Shown one piece after another: positions 1-7,681 of a DNA stretch of 44,301 nt. The translations under genes were made by a program, and so were the position numbers. How positions within the stretch are numbered: position 1 is the stretch's first letter; each line of letters starts with the position of its first letter. Below the pieces are notes generated by a model, which searched no databases, had not been told where the DNA came from, and saw only the letters and a program-made list of their open reading frames with translations. The stretch lies in the NCBI GenBank assembly GCA_018001635.1, contig JAGNHS010000023.1, positions 1-44,301 of the forward strand, given 5' to 3'. This DNA is from Pseudomonadota bacterium. GTDB taxonomy: Bacteria; Bdellovibrionota; UBA2428.

Positions 1-1
1 G

Positions 2-151
2 ATTCAGGGAATGCTCGAAGCTTCAAATGTGAATCCAGTTAAGGAAATGAGCAAAATGGTAGAGGCTCAAAGACTTTATGAGCAAAACGTAAAATTAATG
101 CAGACCTTTGGAAATCTCCAGATGAGTGCTTCGGAGATTGGAAAGTTTTAG
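2..151 (+). CDS. flgF: Flagellar basal-body rod protein (FlgF/FlgG family), 3' end only
   Basis: Only the last 49 codons and the TAG stop lie in the window. The readable tail (LEASNVNPVKEMSKMVEAQR) is the conserved C-terminal helix of flagellar rod/hook proteins, and the matching tail of the next gene, flgG, is very similar. In most flagellar operons flgF directly precedes flgG, so FlgF (proximal rod) is the most likely identity, but the fragment alone cannot separate FlgF from other family members. The gene is cut by the window edge, not by a visible mutation. The stop is 11 nt upstream of flgG, so the two are almost certainly co-transcribed. Confidence 0.85.
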   Translation: MQGMLEASNVNPVKEMSKMVEAQRLYEQNVKLMQTFGNLQMSASEIGKF

Positions 152-162
152 GGGAGTAATTT

Positions 163-945
163 ATGTTTAAGGCTCTCAATACAGCAGCAACGGGTATGAC
201 CGCTCAGGCCTTACAGTCTGAAGTGATTGCCAACAATATTGCTAACTCAGACACAACTGCGTTCAAGAGAAGTCGAGCGGAATTTCAGGATCTTCTCTAT
301 CAAAATGAAAAGGATCCAGGCTCAGCGACTTCAAGCACAACTATTAATCCAACAGGTGTTCAAGTGGGATTGGGAGTGAAGGCTGTGGGTAGTTCTCGTG
401 AACATTCTATGGGTGCGGCTCGACCTACCGGACGAGAACTTGATGTTTTAGTGGGCGGTGAAGGATTTTTTACAATTCAAAAACCAAGCGGAGAAATTGC
501 ATACACTCGCGATGGAAGTTTTAAATTAGATGCTGAAGGAAAACTTGTTAACGGACAAGGTTTACCTTTAGTTCCTGAAATTACGATTCCTCCTGGAGTT
601 CGGGCCATTCAAATTGCTGGCGATGGCACTGTAACGGTTTCTCTTAATAGCAATGAAAGTCAACAATTAGGTCAAATTCAGCTGACTAATTTTATAAATC
701 CAGCTGGTTTACAAGCCGATGGTGGGAGTTTGTTTTTACAAACTCCAGCCAGTGGCGAAGCCGTTACGGGAAATCCGGGCGATCAAGGTTTCGGCCGACT
801 TGAACAAAAATTTCTTGAAGCATCGAATGTGAATTCTGTTGCTGAAATGACGGATTTGATCCGTTCTCAAAGACTTTTTGAAATGAATTCAAAAGTTATT
901 CAAACCACCGATCAAATGTTGAGCACATTGAGTCAGATTAAATGA
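163..945 (+). CDS. flgG: Flagellar distal rod protein FlgG
   Basis: FlgG forms the distal rod of the flagellar basal body, the drive shaft that crosses the periplasm to the hook. At 260 residues it has the usual family length. The N-terminal rod motif is intact (MTAQALQSEVIANNIANSDT region, residues 12-31), and so is the C-terminal helix (EASNVNSVAEMTDLIRSQR), which pair in the assembled rod. A central region reading GGEGFFTIQ and YTRDGSF is typical of FlgG. No signal peptide is expected because the protein leaves through the flagellar type III apparatus. A GGGGAG Shine-Dalgarno sits just upstream of the ATG. Its stop overlaps the flgA start as ATGA. Confidence 0.97.
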   Translation: MFKALNTAATGMTAQALQSEVIANNIANSDTTAFKRSRAEFQDLLYQNEKDPGSATSSTTINPTGVQVGLGVKAVGSSREHSMGAARPTGRELDVLVGGEGFFTIQKPSGEIAYTRDGSFKLDAEGKLVNGQGLPLVPEITIPPGVRAIQIAGDGTVTVSLNSNESQQLGQIQLTNFINPAGLQADGGSLFLQTPASGEAVTGNPGDQGFGRLEQKFLEASNVNSVAEMTDLIRSQRLFEMNSKVIQTTDQMLSTLSQIK

Positions 946-1694
946 GGATCTTGAAGATGTTTAGAGTGCTATTGATTTTGAATCTTTTAGTTAGCTTTTA
1001 TGGTGAGGCTGCCATTAAAAAAACGGAAACTTTATCTATGGAATCTATGGTTAAAGATTCTATTCAAAAAATTTTAGCTAAGAAAATGCATCTGAGTCCT
1101 GATTTGTTTGAAATTGATATTTCCAATTTTAATTTGTTGGGAATGGGCGTTGATGTGGGAAAAATGGGAAAAATTAAAAATGTTGAAGTGCTCGATCTCG
1201 AACAGGCTACAGCTCGTAGGTTTTCAGGGCTTTGTATGTTGCCCATTTTAATTAATTCCGAAAAAGGTTCTTTTGATTCTAAAGTTCAAATGGTTTTGAG
1301 CGTGATTGGCCCGACGTATGTGGCAAAAAGTGGTTTGTCATCGGACTCTACTATTAAAGAAAGTGATTTAACGCTTTCGCGTATGGCCTGGAAGCAAATG
1401 AGTGCTGGAACAATGGCTCAACCGTTGGAAGATCTTATTGGTAAGCGCACTCGACAAATGATCAATGCTGGCCAGCCTGTTTTTGCTTTGTTGTTAGAAA
1501 ATCCTTTCGATGTTCGTCCGGGTGAGTTTGTCGATTTAACCATTCATTCGGGTCCTGGTGTGATGATTCGCTCTCGTGTTCAGGCTCAAGAGTCAGGAAG
1601 AGTGGGCGAGATTATTTCTTTGGTTCAGCCAGAGACTAAGAAAAAAATAAGAGCCACCATTACAGGTCAGCGAATGGTTGAGGTGAGATTGTGA
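942..1694 (+). CDS. flgA: Flagella basal-body P-ring formation chaperone FlgA
   Basis: FlgA is a periplasmic chaperone that helps FlgI assemble into the P ring around the rod. The protein opens with a Sec signal peptide (residues 1-24, a hydrophobic run ending near YGEA). The C-terminal half (about 125-250) reads as a SAF domain: paired segments with the pattern of a delayed start point (STIKESDLTLSRMAW), GKRTRQMINAGQPVF, and a final VRAQESGRVGEII stretch. It sits between flgG and flgH, overlapping both by 4 nt, which predicts translational coupling. The N-terminal 100 residues are divergent, as is common in this family. Confidence 0.9.
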   Translation: MRILKMFRVLLILNLLVSFYGEAAIKKTETLSMESMVKDSIQKILAKKMHLSPDLFEIDISNFNLLGMGVDVGKMGKIKNVEVLDLEQATARRFSGLCMLPILINSEKGSFDSKVQMVLSVIGPTYVAKSGLSSDSTIKESDLTLSRMAWKQMSAGTMAQPLEDLIGKRTRQMINAGQPVFALLLENPFDVRPGEFVDLTIHSGPGVMIRSRVQAQESGRVGEIISLVQPETKKKIRATITGQRMVEVRL

Positions 1695-2497
1695 AGTCGC
1701 GCTTAGTCTTTTTATTTTTACTGGCAAGTTGTGCTTCGACTGTGAAAAGTTGGAGAGATGCGATGATGGGTAACGAAGCTCCAAATAATAGTCGTAGCCC
1801 GGCCTCTACTCAGGAATTGTCTGTAGAAAATAGAAGTGGCGCCAACGTGAATCCCGACGCGGAATCTGCAGGACCTGATTTAACTCAAAATGAATTAATG
1901 TCTGGTCAGCAACATTATAATCAAAAATCCTCTTATGGTTTTAGAAGAAACGCAAATCCTTGGTATGGAACTCAAGCTGATAACGAAGGTTCGTTATGGA
2001 ATCCAGACAGTCAAGATGGCTTTCTATTTTCAAAAAATCTTCTTCATAAGTTAGGCGATATTATCATTGTAAAACTTGAGTCTGATGTGAGCACCACAAT
2101 GAATGAAAAGGTGGACGATGTGTTAGGGCGAACAACCTTAAATCAAGTCATTGCTGATGAAGCAGGAAAATCTGCGAAAAACAAAGTTAAGGAAAAAGTG
2201 ACTAAAGCTTTGGGTAATGCCGCTGTGGGCGATGCTGTTTCTGAAGAAGTTAAAAACCGTACTGTGAGTTCCCTTGATGGAAAAGCAAAGGCTATTGATG
2301 TAGAGAATGTCGCTGTGAGAATCACCGCCTATGGTCCGAGAAATACTTTTTTTGTTCAGGGTGCTCGAAAAATATACATACGAAATTCTCCTTACAAATT
2401 GAAACTTGAGGGAATTGTTAGAGATGAAGATATTGGTCCTACGAGCATTGTATCTTCGAATTTGGTGTTTGAATCGAAGCTGGAGATTGTGAAATGA
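1691..2497 (+). CDS. flgH: Flagellar L-ring lipoprotein FlgH
   Basis: FlgH forms the outer-membrane L ring that acts as a bushing for the rotating rod. The start is a lipoprotein signal peptide with lipobox LASC (mature cysteine at residue 14). A low-complexity Asn/Ser-rich linker follows (about 25-95). The FlgH core begins near SLWNPDSQDGFLFS and contains the family features GDIIIVKLESD (about 118-128) and FFVQGARKIYIRNSP (about 220-234), then the C-terminal VRDEDIGPTSIVSSN segment. Length 268 is a little longer than enteric FlgH because of the linker. It starts in an ATGA-type overlap with flgA and overlaps flgI by 4 nt. Confidence 0.95.
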   Translation: MKSRLVFLFLLASCASTVKSWRDAMMGNEAPNNSRSPASTQELSVENRSGANVNPDAESAGPDLTQNELMSGQQHYNQKSSYGFRRNANPWYGTQADNEGSLWNPDSQDGFLFSKNLLHKLGDIIIVKLESDVSTTMNEKVDDVLGRTTLNQVIADEAGKSAKNKVKEKVTKALGNAAVGDAVSEEVKNRTVSSLDGKAKAIDVENVAVRITAYGPRNTFFVQGARKIYIRNSPYKLKLEGIVRDEDIGPTSIVSSNLVFESKLEIVK

Positions 2498-3615
2498 GGC
2501 GAATAGGAATTATTTTATCATTAACCTTAATTTCACAGGCTTGGTGTCTAAGACTTAAGGATGTTGTGAGTGTTAAAGGCATGCGAGAGAACCAGCTTGT
2601 TGGATATGGTCTGGTTGTGGGTTTGAAGGGGACGGGCGACTCTAAAGTTGAATACACAGGTATGTCTATGTCTCAAATGTTGAGACAAATGGGCGTCGAC
2701 GTTAAGCAGGATCTCACTTATTCCAAAAACGTAGCCGCAGTTGTGGTGACGGCTGATTTGCCTCCCTTCTCTAGAGTGGGTGGTCGCATAGATGTGATCG
2801 TTTCGAGTATTGGTGATGCCAAATCTCTTCAGGGCGGAACATTATTGGTCACTCCCTTAAGAGCCACAGACAAAAAAGTTTATGCTGTAGCTCAGGGGCC
2901 GATGTCCGTCGGTGGATTTGAAGGAAGTGGTGGCGGATCATCAAGTTCAAAAAATCATCCAACAATCGGACGTGTCCCGGATGGAGCTTTAATTGAAAAA
3001 GAAGTGAATCAAGATTTTTCAGATCGAAGTGCCCTTCGCTTAAGCTTGCACAACCCAGATTTCACGACAGCTGCTCGAGTGAGCCGTTCGATTAATAAAG
3101 AGCTTGGTGGAATTTATGCTCGTTCTCGTGACGCCGCCACTGTAGATGTCTTGGTGCCCTATGATTTTGAGGGTTCAGTGGTCGATCTCATGGCTCGTAT
3201 AGAGCGTATTGATATTGAAAAAGATAATGCTGCAAGAATTGTGATCAATGAAAGAACTGGAACTATTGTTGTGGGTGATACAGTAAGAATTTCGACGGTG
3301 GCAATTGCGCACGGAAATTTGACACTTGAAATTAAGAGCCAGGAAAAAGTTGAAGAAAAACCAGTAGCTGTTGCTCCTGAGTCGGGCCCGGTACCCGACA
3401 AATCTTTGTTGGCTACAGAAAAAACAACTGTCAACGAAACTACTATTAAAATAAATGAGCCTGGTGATAAACTTTTAACAGTACCTGAGGGAGCAAACCT
3501 CGGGGATGTTGTACGTGGGTTGAACACTCTAGGAGTGACACCGAGAGATCTCATCGGAATTTTGCAAGCGCTAAAAGCACAAGGCGCTCTGCAAGCCGAG
3601 TTGGAGATTCTATAG
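2494..3615 (+). CDS. flgI: Flagellar P-ring protein FlgI
   Basis: FlgI builds the periplasmic P ring. It has a cleavable signal peptide (about residues 1-18) followed by the highly conserved family start KDVVSVKGMRENQLVGYGLV and GLKGTGDS. The middle carries VGGRIDVIVSSIGDAKSLQGG and the NPDFTTAARV segment, and the C-terminal part has RIVINERTGTIVVGDTVRIS. After that, residues about 285-330 are a lysine/glutamate/threonine-rich insert, less typical, before the terminal segment TLGVTPRDLIGILQALKAQGALQAELEIL-type helix. Length 373 is normal. The TAG stop overlaps a GTG codon of the next reading frame. Confidence 0.96.
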   Translation: MRRIGIILSLTLISQAWCLRLKDVVSVKGMRENQLVGYGLVVGLKGTGDSKVEYTGMSMSQMLRQMGVDVKQDLTYSKNVAAVVVTADLPPFSRVGGRIDVIVSSIGDAKSLQGGTLLVTPLRATDKKVYAVAQGPMSVGGFEGSGGGSSSSKNHPTIGRVPDGALIEKEVNQDFSDRSALRLSLHNPDFTTAARVSRSINKELGGIYARSRDAATVDVLVPYDFEGSVVDLMARIERIDIEKDNAARIVINERTGTIVVGDTVRISTVAIAHGNLTLEIKSQEKVEEKPVAVAPESGPVPDKSLLATEKTTVNETTIKINEPGDKLLTVPEGANLGDVVRGLNTLGVTPRDLIGILQALKAQGALQAELEIL

Positions 3616-3650
3616 TGAATGGTGTTCTTCTATTGGGACATTGGCTTAAG

Positions 3651-3828
3651 CACACTTCGAGTGTGTCGTGGCAGGATCGAGGGGTTCTTCGATGCGGAAA
3701 TTCTAGGATGGAATTTCTTGAATCGCGTTTGTTGAATTCCTCCCAGGGGACGAGAAAACGTAAGGTCTTTGAAAGATTTGGGCTCTTTAGACACATGATG
3801 TGTCGTATAGCCGGGAACTCCTCGATCC
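3651..3828 (+). repeat. Hairpin-rich spacer between flgI and flgJ
   Basis: The stretch after flgI is dense in inverted repeats. An outer pair joins 3674-3687 (GGATCGAGGGGTTC) to 3815-3828 (GAACTCCTCGATCC), 14 bp with one G-U wobble. Nested local hairpins are CACAC/GTGTG at 3651-3665, GAAATTC/GAATTTC at about 3697-3717, and ACACA/TGTGT at 3791-3803. The two end hairpins are each followed by a similar TCGT run, so the ends look like related units. The segment is formally open in the flgJ frame, but its translation resembles no FlgJ. It may be a structured mRNA spacer that sets distal gene expression, or an inserted palindromic repeat. Confidence 0.55.
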
Positions 3829-4166
3829 AATCTTTAATTATCATCCTGACTCTAGGGGGAAATCTTAGAGCTCAGGAGAATCCGCAGTCACTGACTCGAC
3901 AACAGCAATATGAAAAAATTGGTTCAGCTTTCGAATCCATTTTTCTTCAACAGCTTTATAGTCAAATGAAAATGTCTGGAGACTCTATGAATGAGAGTGC
4001 TTCAAATCTTTTTAGGAAATCTAATGCTGAGAAAATATTTGAATCTATGAGGGATCAAGCATTTTTAGAGCAAGTAGCCCGTCAAAATCCAATCGGAATA
4101 AAGGATTTAGTGGTCCGTCAGCTTGAAGGAAAAGGTGGAGTTCCCAAGGGAGCTTTGTTACAATAA
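3795..4166 (+). CDS. flgJ: Rod-binding protein, FlgJ N-terminal domain type
   Basis: This gene encodes the rod-binding (FlgJ N-terminal) domain, which acts as scaffold or cap for rod assembly. The recognisable part is YEKIGSAFESIFLQQLYSQM through MRDQAFLEQVAR and the C-terminal GIKDLVVRQL. The C-terminal muramidase domain of enteric FlgJ is absent, as in many non-enteric flagellates, where a separate hydrolase opens the peptidoglycan. The start is uncertain. I chose the ATG at 3795, which gives a hydrophobic segment (SLIIILTLGG) before the domain. The frame stays open back to a GTG at 3615, but that 60-residue extension overlaps the hairpin-rich spacer and looks non-coding. Confidence 0.8.
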   Translation: MMCRIAGNSSIQSLIIILTLGGNLRAQENPQSLTRQQQYEKIGSAFESIFLQQLYSQMKMSGDSMNESASNLFRKSNAEKIFESMRDQAFLEQVARQNPIGIKDLVVRQLEGKGGVPKGALLQ

Positions 4167-4186
4167 GAACATAACCAGGAGGGTTT

Positions 4187-4513
4187 ATGGATATCTCTAA
4201 AGTGTCAGCCGATAAAATTCGTGAAAGCACAATCAAAGGCACCGACAGTGCGGATTCCGCAAAGAAAAAGGAAAATTTAGAAAACCTTTCTGAAGCCAAA
4301 CAGTCTGTAGCTCAAAGAGTAAAATGGTCCGACAACGCAAGTCTTTTGTCTGAAGGCGTGCAGTCTGTAAAAAATTCGCCCGATGTTCGCAAGGATAAAG
4401 TGGCGGCGCTCAAAGCACAAATTCAAAAAGGTGAATATAGAGTGGATGCTGATAAAGTGGCTGACAGAATGATTCAAGATTCATTGGAGAACGAAGTACT
4501 CAGTCGCAAATAA
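4187..4513 (+). CDS. flgM: Anti-sigma-28 factor FlgM-like
   Basis: FlgM binds and silences the flagellar sigma factor FliA until the hook-basal body is finished, then leaves the cell through the flagellar export channel. At 108 residues it has the expected size. The C-terminal half carries the family signature: VRKDKVAALKAQIQKGEYRV followed by ADKVADRMIQ, the sigma-28-binding helices. The N-terminal half is polar and low in hydrophobics, matching the disordered export region. A strong AGGAGG Shine-Dalgarno lies 7 nt before the ATG. Its place just before flgN-flgK-flgL is the classic one. The sigma factor itself is not in the window. Confidence 0.9.
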   Translation: MDISKVSADKIRESTIKGTDSADSAKKKENLENLSEAKQSVAQRVKWSDNASLLSEGVQSVKNSPDVRKDKVAALKAQIQKGEYRVDADKVADRMIQDSLENEVLSRK

Positions 4514-4534
4514 TAATGTGAATGGTGGGGGACC

Positions 4535-5077
4535 ATGTTACAAAAAATTCAAAATCTGATTCTGCTTTTGGAAAGAATGCAGGTTTTGTATGGACGTGTG
4601 ATTGAATTGTTAGATCGTGAGCGCGAAGCCCTCATCTCTTTTGATTTTAATTTAATTTTAACGTTGCTCCGAGAAAAAGATGAAATTTTATCTGTGATAA
4701 AAGCACTCGATCAAGATCGTTTGCGTATTCAAGATCAGTTCGCCATTATCATGAACCGGAAAGCCGACGATATCAGTCTTCGCGTATTAATTGATGAGCT
4801 TAAAGAACAAGTTCCCTTAGAGGCTAAAAGACTTTCTCAATTGAGAAATGATTTAGCTTTAGTGATTTCTTTAGTGACTCGAAAAGTGGAGTCTAACAAA
4901 GAGTTCATAGAGGCGAGCGTTGATAATCTTAGACAGATTGCCTCTCATTTGAGTGAAGCTATTCGTGGAGTTCGCGAGCCCGTTAAAGCTCGTGAGCAGT
5001 CCCAAGTTTATACCGGTAAAGGTAAGGTTAAAGATTCTAAATCCGTAGGCGGTTCTCTTATGGAAAAGAGACTTTAG
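4535..5077 (+). CDS. flgN: FlgN-family export chaperone for FlgK/FlgL
   Basis: FlgN is the cytoplasmic chaperone that keeps the hook-filament junction proteins FlgK and FlgL soluble and docks them at the flagellar export gate. The 180-residue product is almost entirely alpha-helical and heptad-rich (LQKIQNLILLLERMQVLYGR, then LLDREREALISFDFN), which matches the FlgN coiled-coil fold. Sequence identity in this family is low, so the call relies on length, helical pattern and position directly upstream of flgK. The TAG stop abuts the ATG of flgK with no gap, predicting coupled translation of chaperone and client. The basic C-terminal tail (about 150-180) is probably flexible. Confidence 0.88.
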   Translation: MLQKIQNLILLLERMQVLYGRVIELLDREREALISFDFNLILTLLREKDEILSVIKALDQDRLRIQDQFAIIMNRKADDISLRVLIDELKEQVPLEAKRLSQLRNDLALVISLVTRKVESNKEFIEASVDNLRQIASHLSEAIRGVREPVKAREQSQVYTGKGKVKDSKSVGGSLMEKRL

Positions 5078-6499
5078 ATGTCAATCAATCAAATTTTCGA
5101 CCAAAGTAAAGCCTCTTTAGGAGCCAATCAAAAAGCTCTTGCCGTCACTTCACATAATATTTCTAATGCGAACACAGAGGGGTATTCTCGTCAGCGAGTT
5201 GAGATGGAGGCGCGAGCGCCTTATGGTTTGGGTAAGGTTAGAGTGGGGAATGGCGTTAATGTTAATGCTGTGACGAGAGCGAGCTCTACTTTTGTAGCGC
5301 GTAGATTAGAAGCTCTTAATTCTCAGGTTGGTAAATCAGAAAATTACAGTGGAGTTTTGCATCAGATAGAAGATATTTTTGTGGATGATGCAGAAAAGGG
5401 TTTGAATAAATCTTTCAGTGATTTTTTTAACGATGTTCGAAATCTTTCTTCACAACCTAATTCAACTGCTATGCGTGCCGGAGTTGTGGAAAGTGCGAAA
5501 ACGCTTTCTACTAAGTTTCGCTCAATTCAAGGTTCTCTCGATGGAATTAGGAACGATATAGATGGTCGCATCACAGTGACTGTTGATAAGATAAATTCAT
5601 TGTCTCAACGTATTGCCGATCTCAATCGACAGATTCAAACGATTGAAGGTAGCCAAGGTATTGCAAACGATGAAAAGGATATGCGTGATTTGAATCTTAA
5701 AGAGCTCAGCACTTTAGTCGACATCAATGTCATGGAAAATGATAACGGAAGTATCACTGTGAGCTCTGGTCGTATGGGTGATTTAGTGTCAGGAGTGGAT
5801 GCTTACAAAGTCAGTGCTGTGAGAAATACGACTCCTGGTGGTTATTTCGATGGGGCTATGCAAGTTGCGCTCAAGAGTTCGACCGGGGAATCGGTGACCG
5901 TGGTCTCTGACTTCGTTAAGGGTGGAGAGTTAGGCGCTTATTTAAAAGCTCGTGATGAAACTTTAGCGGGTGTGGCCAAGAATTTAGATTCTTTGGCGTT
6001 TAACTTTTCTAAACAAGTGAATGATTTGCATCAAGGTGGCTTCACTCTCAATGGCCAGCAGGGTGGAAATATTTTCGATGTGGGTGGTGATGAGAAAAGG
6101 GCCGCTTCCAAAATTGCAGTTACAGATGAATTGATGAGAAGTCCTGGAATGCTTGCAGCTGGGATGACTCGAAATGCTCCTGGAGACAATCGAGCTTTAT
6201 TAAAACTTGCCGATTTGGAAAATAGTAAAGTTCTTAATGGCGAAAGTTCATTTGCCGATTTTGCGGGGCAGATGATTGCAAAAATTGGTATTGAGTCTCG
6301 TGGCGCCGAGGAAACACTCCAAAATCAAAAAGGGATTCTCACTCAAATTGAAAATCTAAGAGAGCAAGAATCAGGTGTTTCGCTCGATGAAGAAGCTTTG
6401 AATATGGTGAGATTTCAAAAAGCCTTTGATGCTAGTGCCAAAGTTATTCAAGTGGCCGACTCGATGTTAGAAACCGTTTTAAATCTTAAGAGGTTTTAA
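5078..6499 (+). CDS. flgK: Flagellar hook-associated protein 1 FlgK
   Basis: FlgK is the first hook-filament junction protein. The N-terminal D0 motif is clear (ASLGANQKALAVTSHNISNA, then NTEGYSRQRVEM), as is the C-terminal D0 helix (EEALNMVRFQKAFDASAKVI, then ADSMLETVLNL). These terminal helices form the inner tube of the junction. The central 300 residues are the variable surface domains. At 473 residues it is of medium length for the family (enteric FlgK is about 550). There is no signal peptide, as expected for type III export. It begins immediately after the flgN stop and is followed 2 nt later by flgL. Confidence 0.97.
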   Translation: MSINQIFDQSKASLGANQKALAVTSHNISNANTEGYSRQRVEMEARAPYGLGKVRVGNGVNVNAVTRASSTFVARRLEALNSQVGKSENYSGVLHQIEDIFVDDAEKGLNKSFSDFFNDVRNLSSQPNSTAMRAGVVESAKTLSTKFRSIQGSLDGIRNDIDGRITVTVDKINSLSQRIADLNRQIQTIEGSQGIANDEKDMRDLNLKELSTLVDINVMENDNGSITVSSGRMGDLVSGVDAYKVSAVRNTTPGGYFDGAMQVALKSSTGESVTVVSDFVKGGELGAYLKARDETLAGVAKNLDSLAFNFSKQVNDLHQGGFTLNGQQGGNIFDVGGDEKRAASKIAVTDELMRSPGMLAAGMTRNAPGDNRALLKLADLENSKVLNGESSFADFAGQMIAKIGIESRGAEETLQNQKGILTQIENLREQESGVSLDEEALNMVRFQKAFDASAKVIQVADSMLETVLNLKRF

Positions 6500-6501
6500 A
6501 G

Positions 6502-7611
6502 ATGACAACTCGTGTGACTGATAAAATGGTTTATTCTCAAGCGGGGAACGCCATCAATAGAACTCGAGGAAATTTAGTTAAAAATCAAGAGCAAGGAACT
6601 TCTGGTAAACGTATTAGTCGCCCCTCTGATGATCCTGCGGGTTTGGTGCGATCTCTAGATTTAAAACAACAGTTAGCTCAAAACAAACAGCTACAAACTA
6701 ACGTAGTCTCAACCAATGCCATCATGAAAATTTCAGAAAATGCGTTGGGCGACTTAAGTGATGTGTTGGCTCGCGCCAAAGAATTGGCGGTGAGTATGAG
6801 CAACACCACTAACCAAGAGAAAAGTGTATTGCAATCAGCCTCTGCGGAAGTTGAGCAGCTTTTTTCTCGAGCTCTGCAAATTGGTAATACCCGAGTGGGT
6901 GACCGTTATATTTTTGGCGGTTATCAAACGCTCAACGCGCCCTTTGATCATGACGGAAATTATTTTGGTGATGACGGAATTATTCAAGTGGAAGTGGATT
7001 CTGGTCACAAAGTTAACATGAATATTCCAGGCAGTTTTGTTTTTTATGGGGTCGATAAAATTGCCCCAGAAGCCTCTAAAATACGCGAAAATGGATCGAC
7101 GGGAATTCCCACTTTAGGACTTCCACTTGAGTCTGAATTGCGTGGGCCAGCCTCTGCCATTGCCAAGGCGGCCACTTCGGGGACTGAAGCTCAGGCTGCC
7201 AAAGAGGCTCTAAATGCTGCCGAAAAGGGTGGCGAAAAACTTGCTGAAAAGGTTGGGATTGGGCAGGCAGGCGGCGGTGTTAATGTATTGAAATCATTAA
7301 AGGATTTTAATGATTCCTTAAAGGGCGGCAACGTGAAAGGTATCAATAGTGCGCTCGATTCTTTAGAGGAAGCTTTCCAGCAAGTTGTGACTTCAAGATC
7401 GATGATTGGTTCACAACAAAAAACTCTAGAAATGGTTCAAAGTTCTTTGGAGCATGATGAGGTAACGAAGATAGATCTCAACTCGAGAGTAGAGGATGCT
7501 GATGCTCTTAAAGTTTTTTCTGATTTGGCTAAAGATGAGCATGCTCTCAATGCCAGCCTTGAAACGAGCAAGCGATTGATAACCCCTTCATTGTTAGATT
7601 TTTTAAAGTAG
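6502..7611 (+). CDS. flgL: Flagellar hook-associated protein 3 FlgL
   Basis: FlgL is the second junction protein, placed between FlgK and the filament. The flagellin-like N terminus is intact: RVTDKMVYSQAGNAINR, a GKRISRPSDDPAG motif and SENALGDLSDVLARAKELAV. A GNTRVGDRYIFGGYQT segment (about 131-146) is diagnostic for FlgL. The C terminus (SRVEDADALKVFSDLAKDEH) is the flagellin C-terminal helix. Between about residues 210 and 270 there is an Ala/Gly/Lys-rich helical insert (KAATSGTEAQAAKEALNAAE) not seen in compact FlgL proteins, probably a surface-domain variant. It is the last gene of the flagellar run; 70 bp with a weak hairpin separate it from the next gene. Confidence 0.95.
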   Translation: MTTRVTDKMVYSQAGNAINRTRGNLVKNQEQGTSGKRISRPSDDPAGLVRSLDLKQQLAQNKQLQTNVVSTNAIMKISENALGDLSDVLARAKELAVSMSNTTNQEKSVLQSASAEVEQLFSRALQIGNTRVGDRYIFGGYQTLNAPFDHDGNYFGDDGIIQVEVDSGHKVNMNIPGSFVFYGVDKIAPEASKIRENGSTGIPTLGLPLESELRGPASAIAKAATSGTEAQAAKEALNAAEKGGEKLAEKVGIGQAGGGVNVLKSLKDFNDSLKGGNVKGINSALDSLEEAFQQVVTSRSMIGSQQKTLEMVQSSLEHDEVTKIDLNSRVEDADALKVFSDLAKDEHALNASLETSKRLITPSLLDFLK

Positions 7612-7624
7612 GGTCTCCTTCTTA

Positions 7625-7651
7625 GGACTCGCTTGCGGGAAAGGCGAGGCC
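7625..7651 (+). repeat. Short hairpin after flgL
   Basis: GGACTCGC (7625-7632) can pair with GCGAGGCC-type bases at 7644-7651, with one A-G mismatch and a loop of about 11 nt. It lies 14 nt after the flgL stop. No T-run follows on the plus strand, so it is not a canonical intrinsic terminator. It could slow transcription or protect the 3' end of the flagellar message. Confidence 0.4.
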
Positions 7652-7681
7652 GTGGGATTATTATATTAGGGAGGGAATTTC

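Noticed and set aside
3615..3794. Upstream extension of flgJ from a GTG
   Set aside because: The 60 added residues resemble no FlgJ and the DNA is packed with inverted repeats; kept only as an alternative start.
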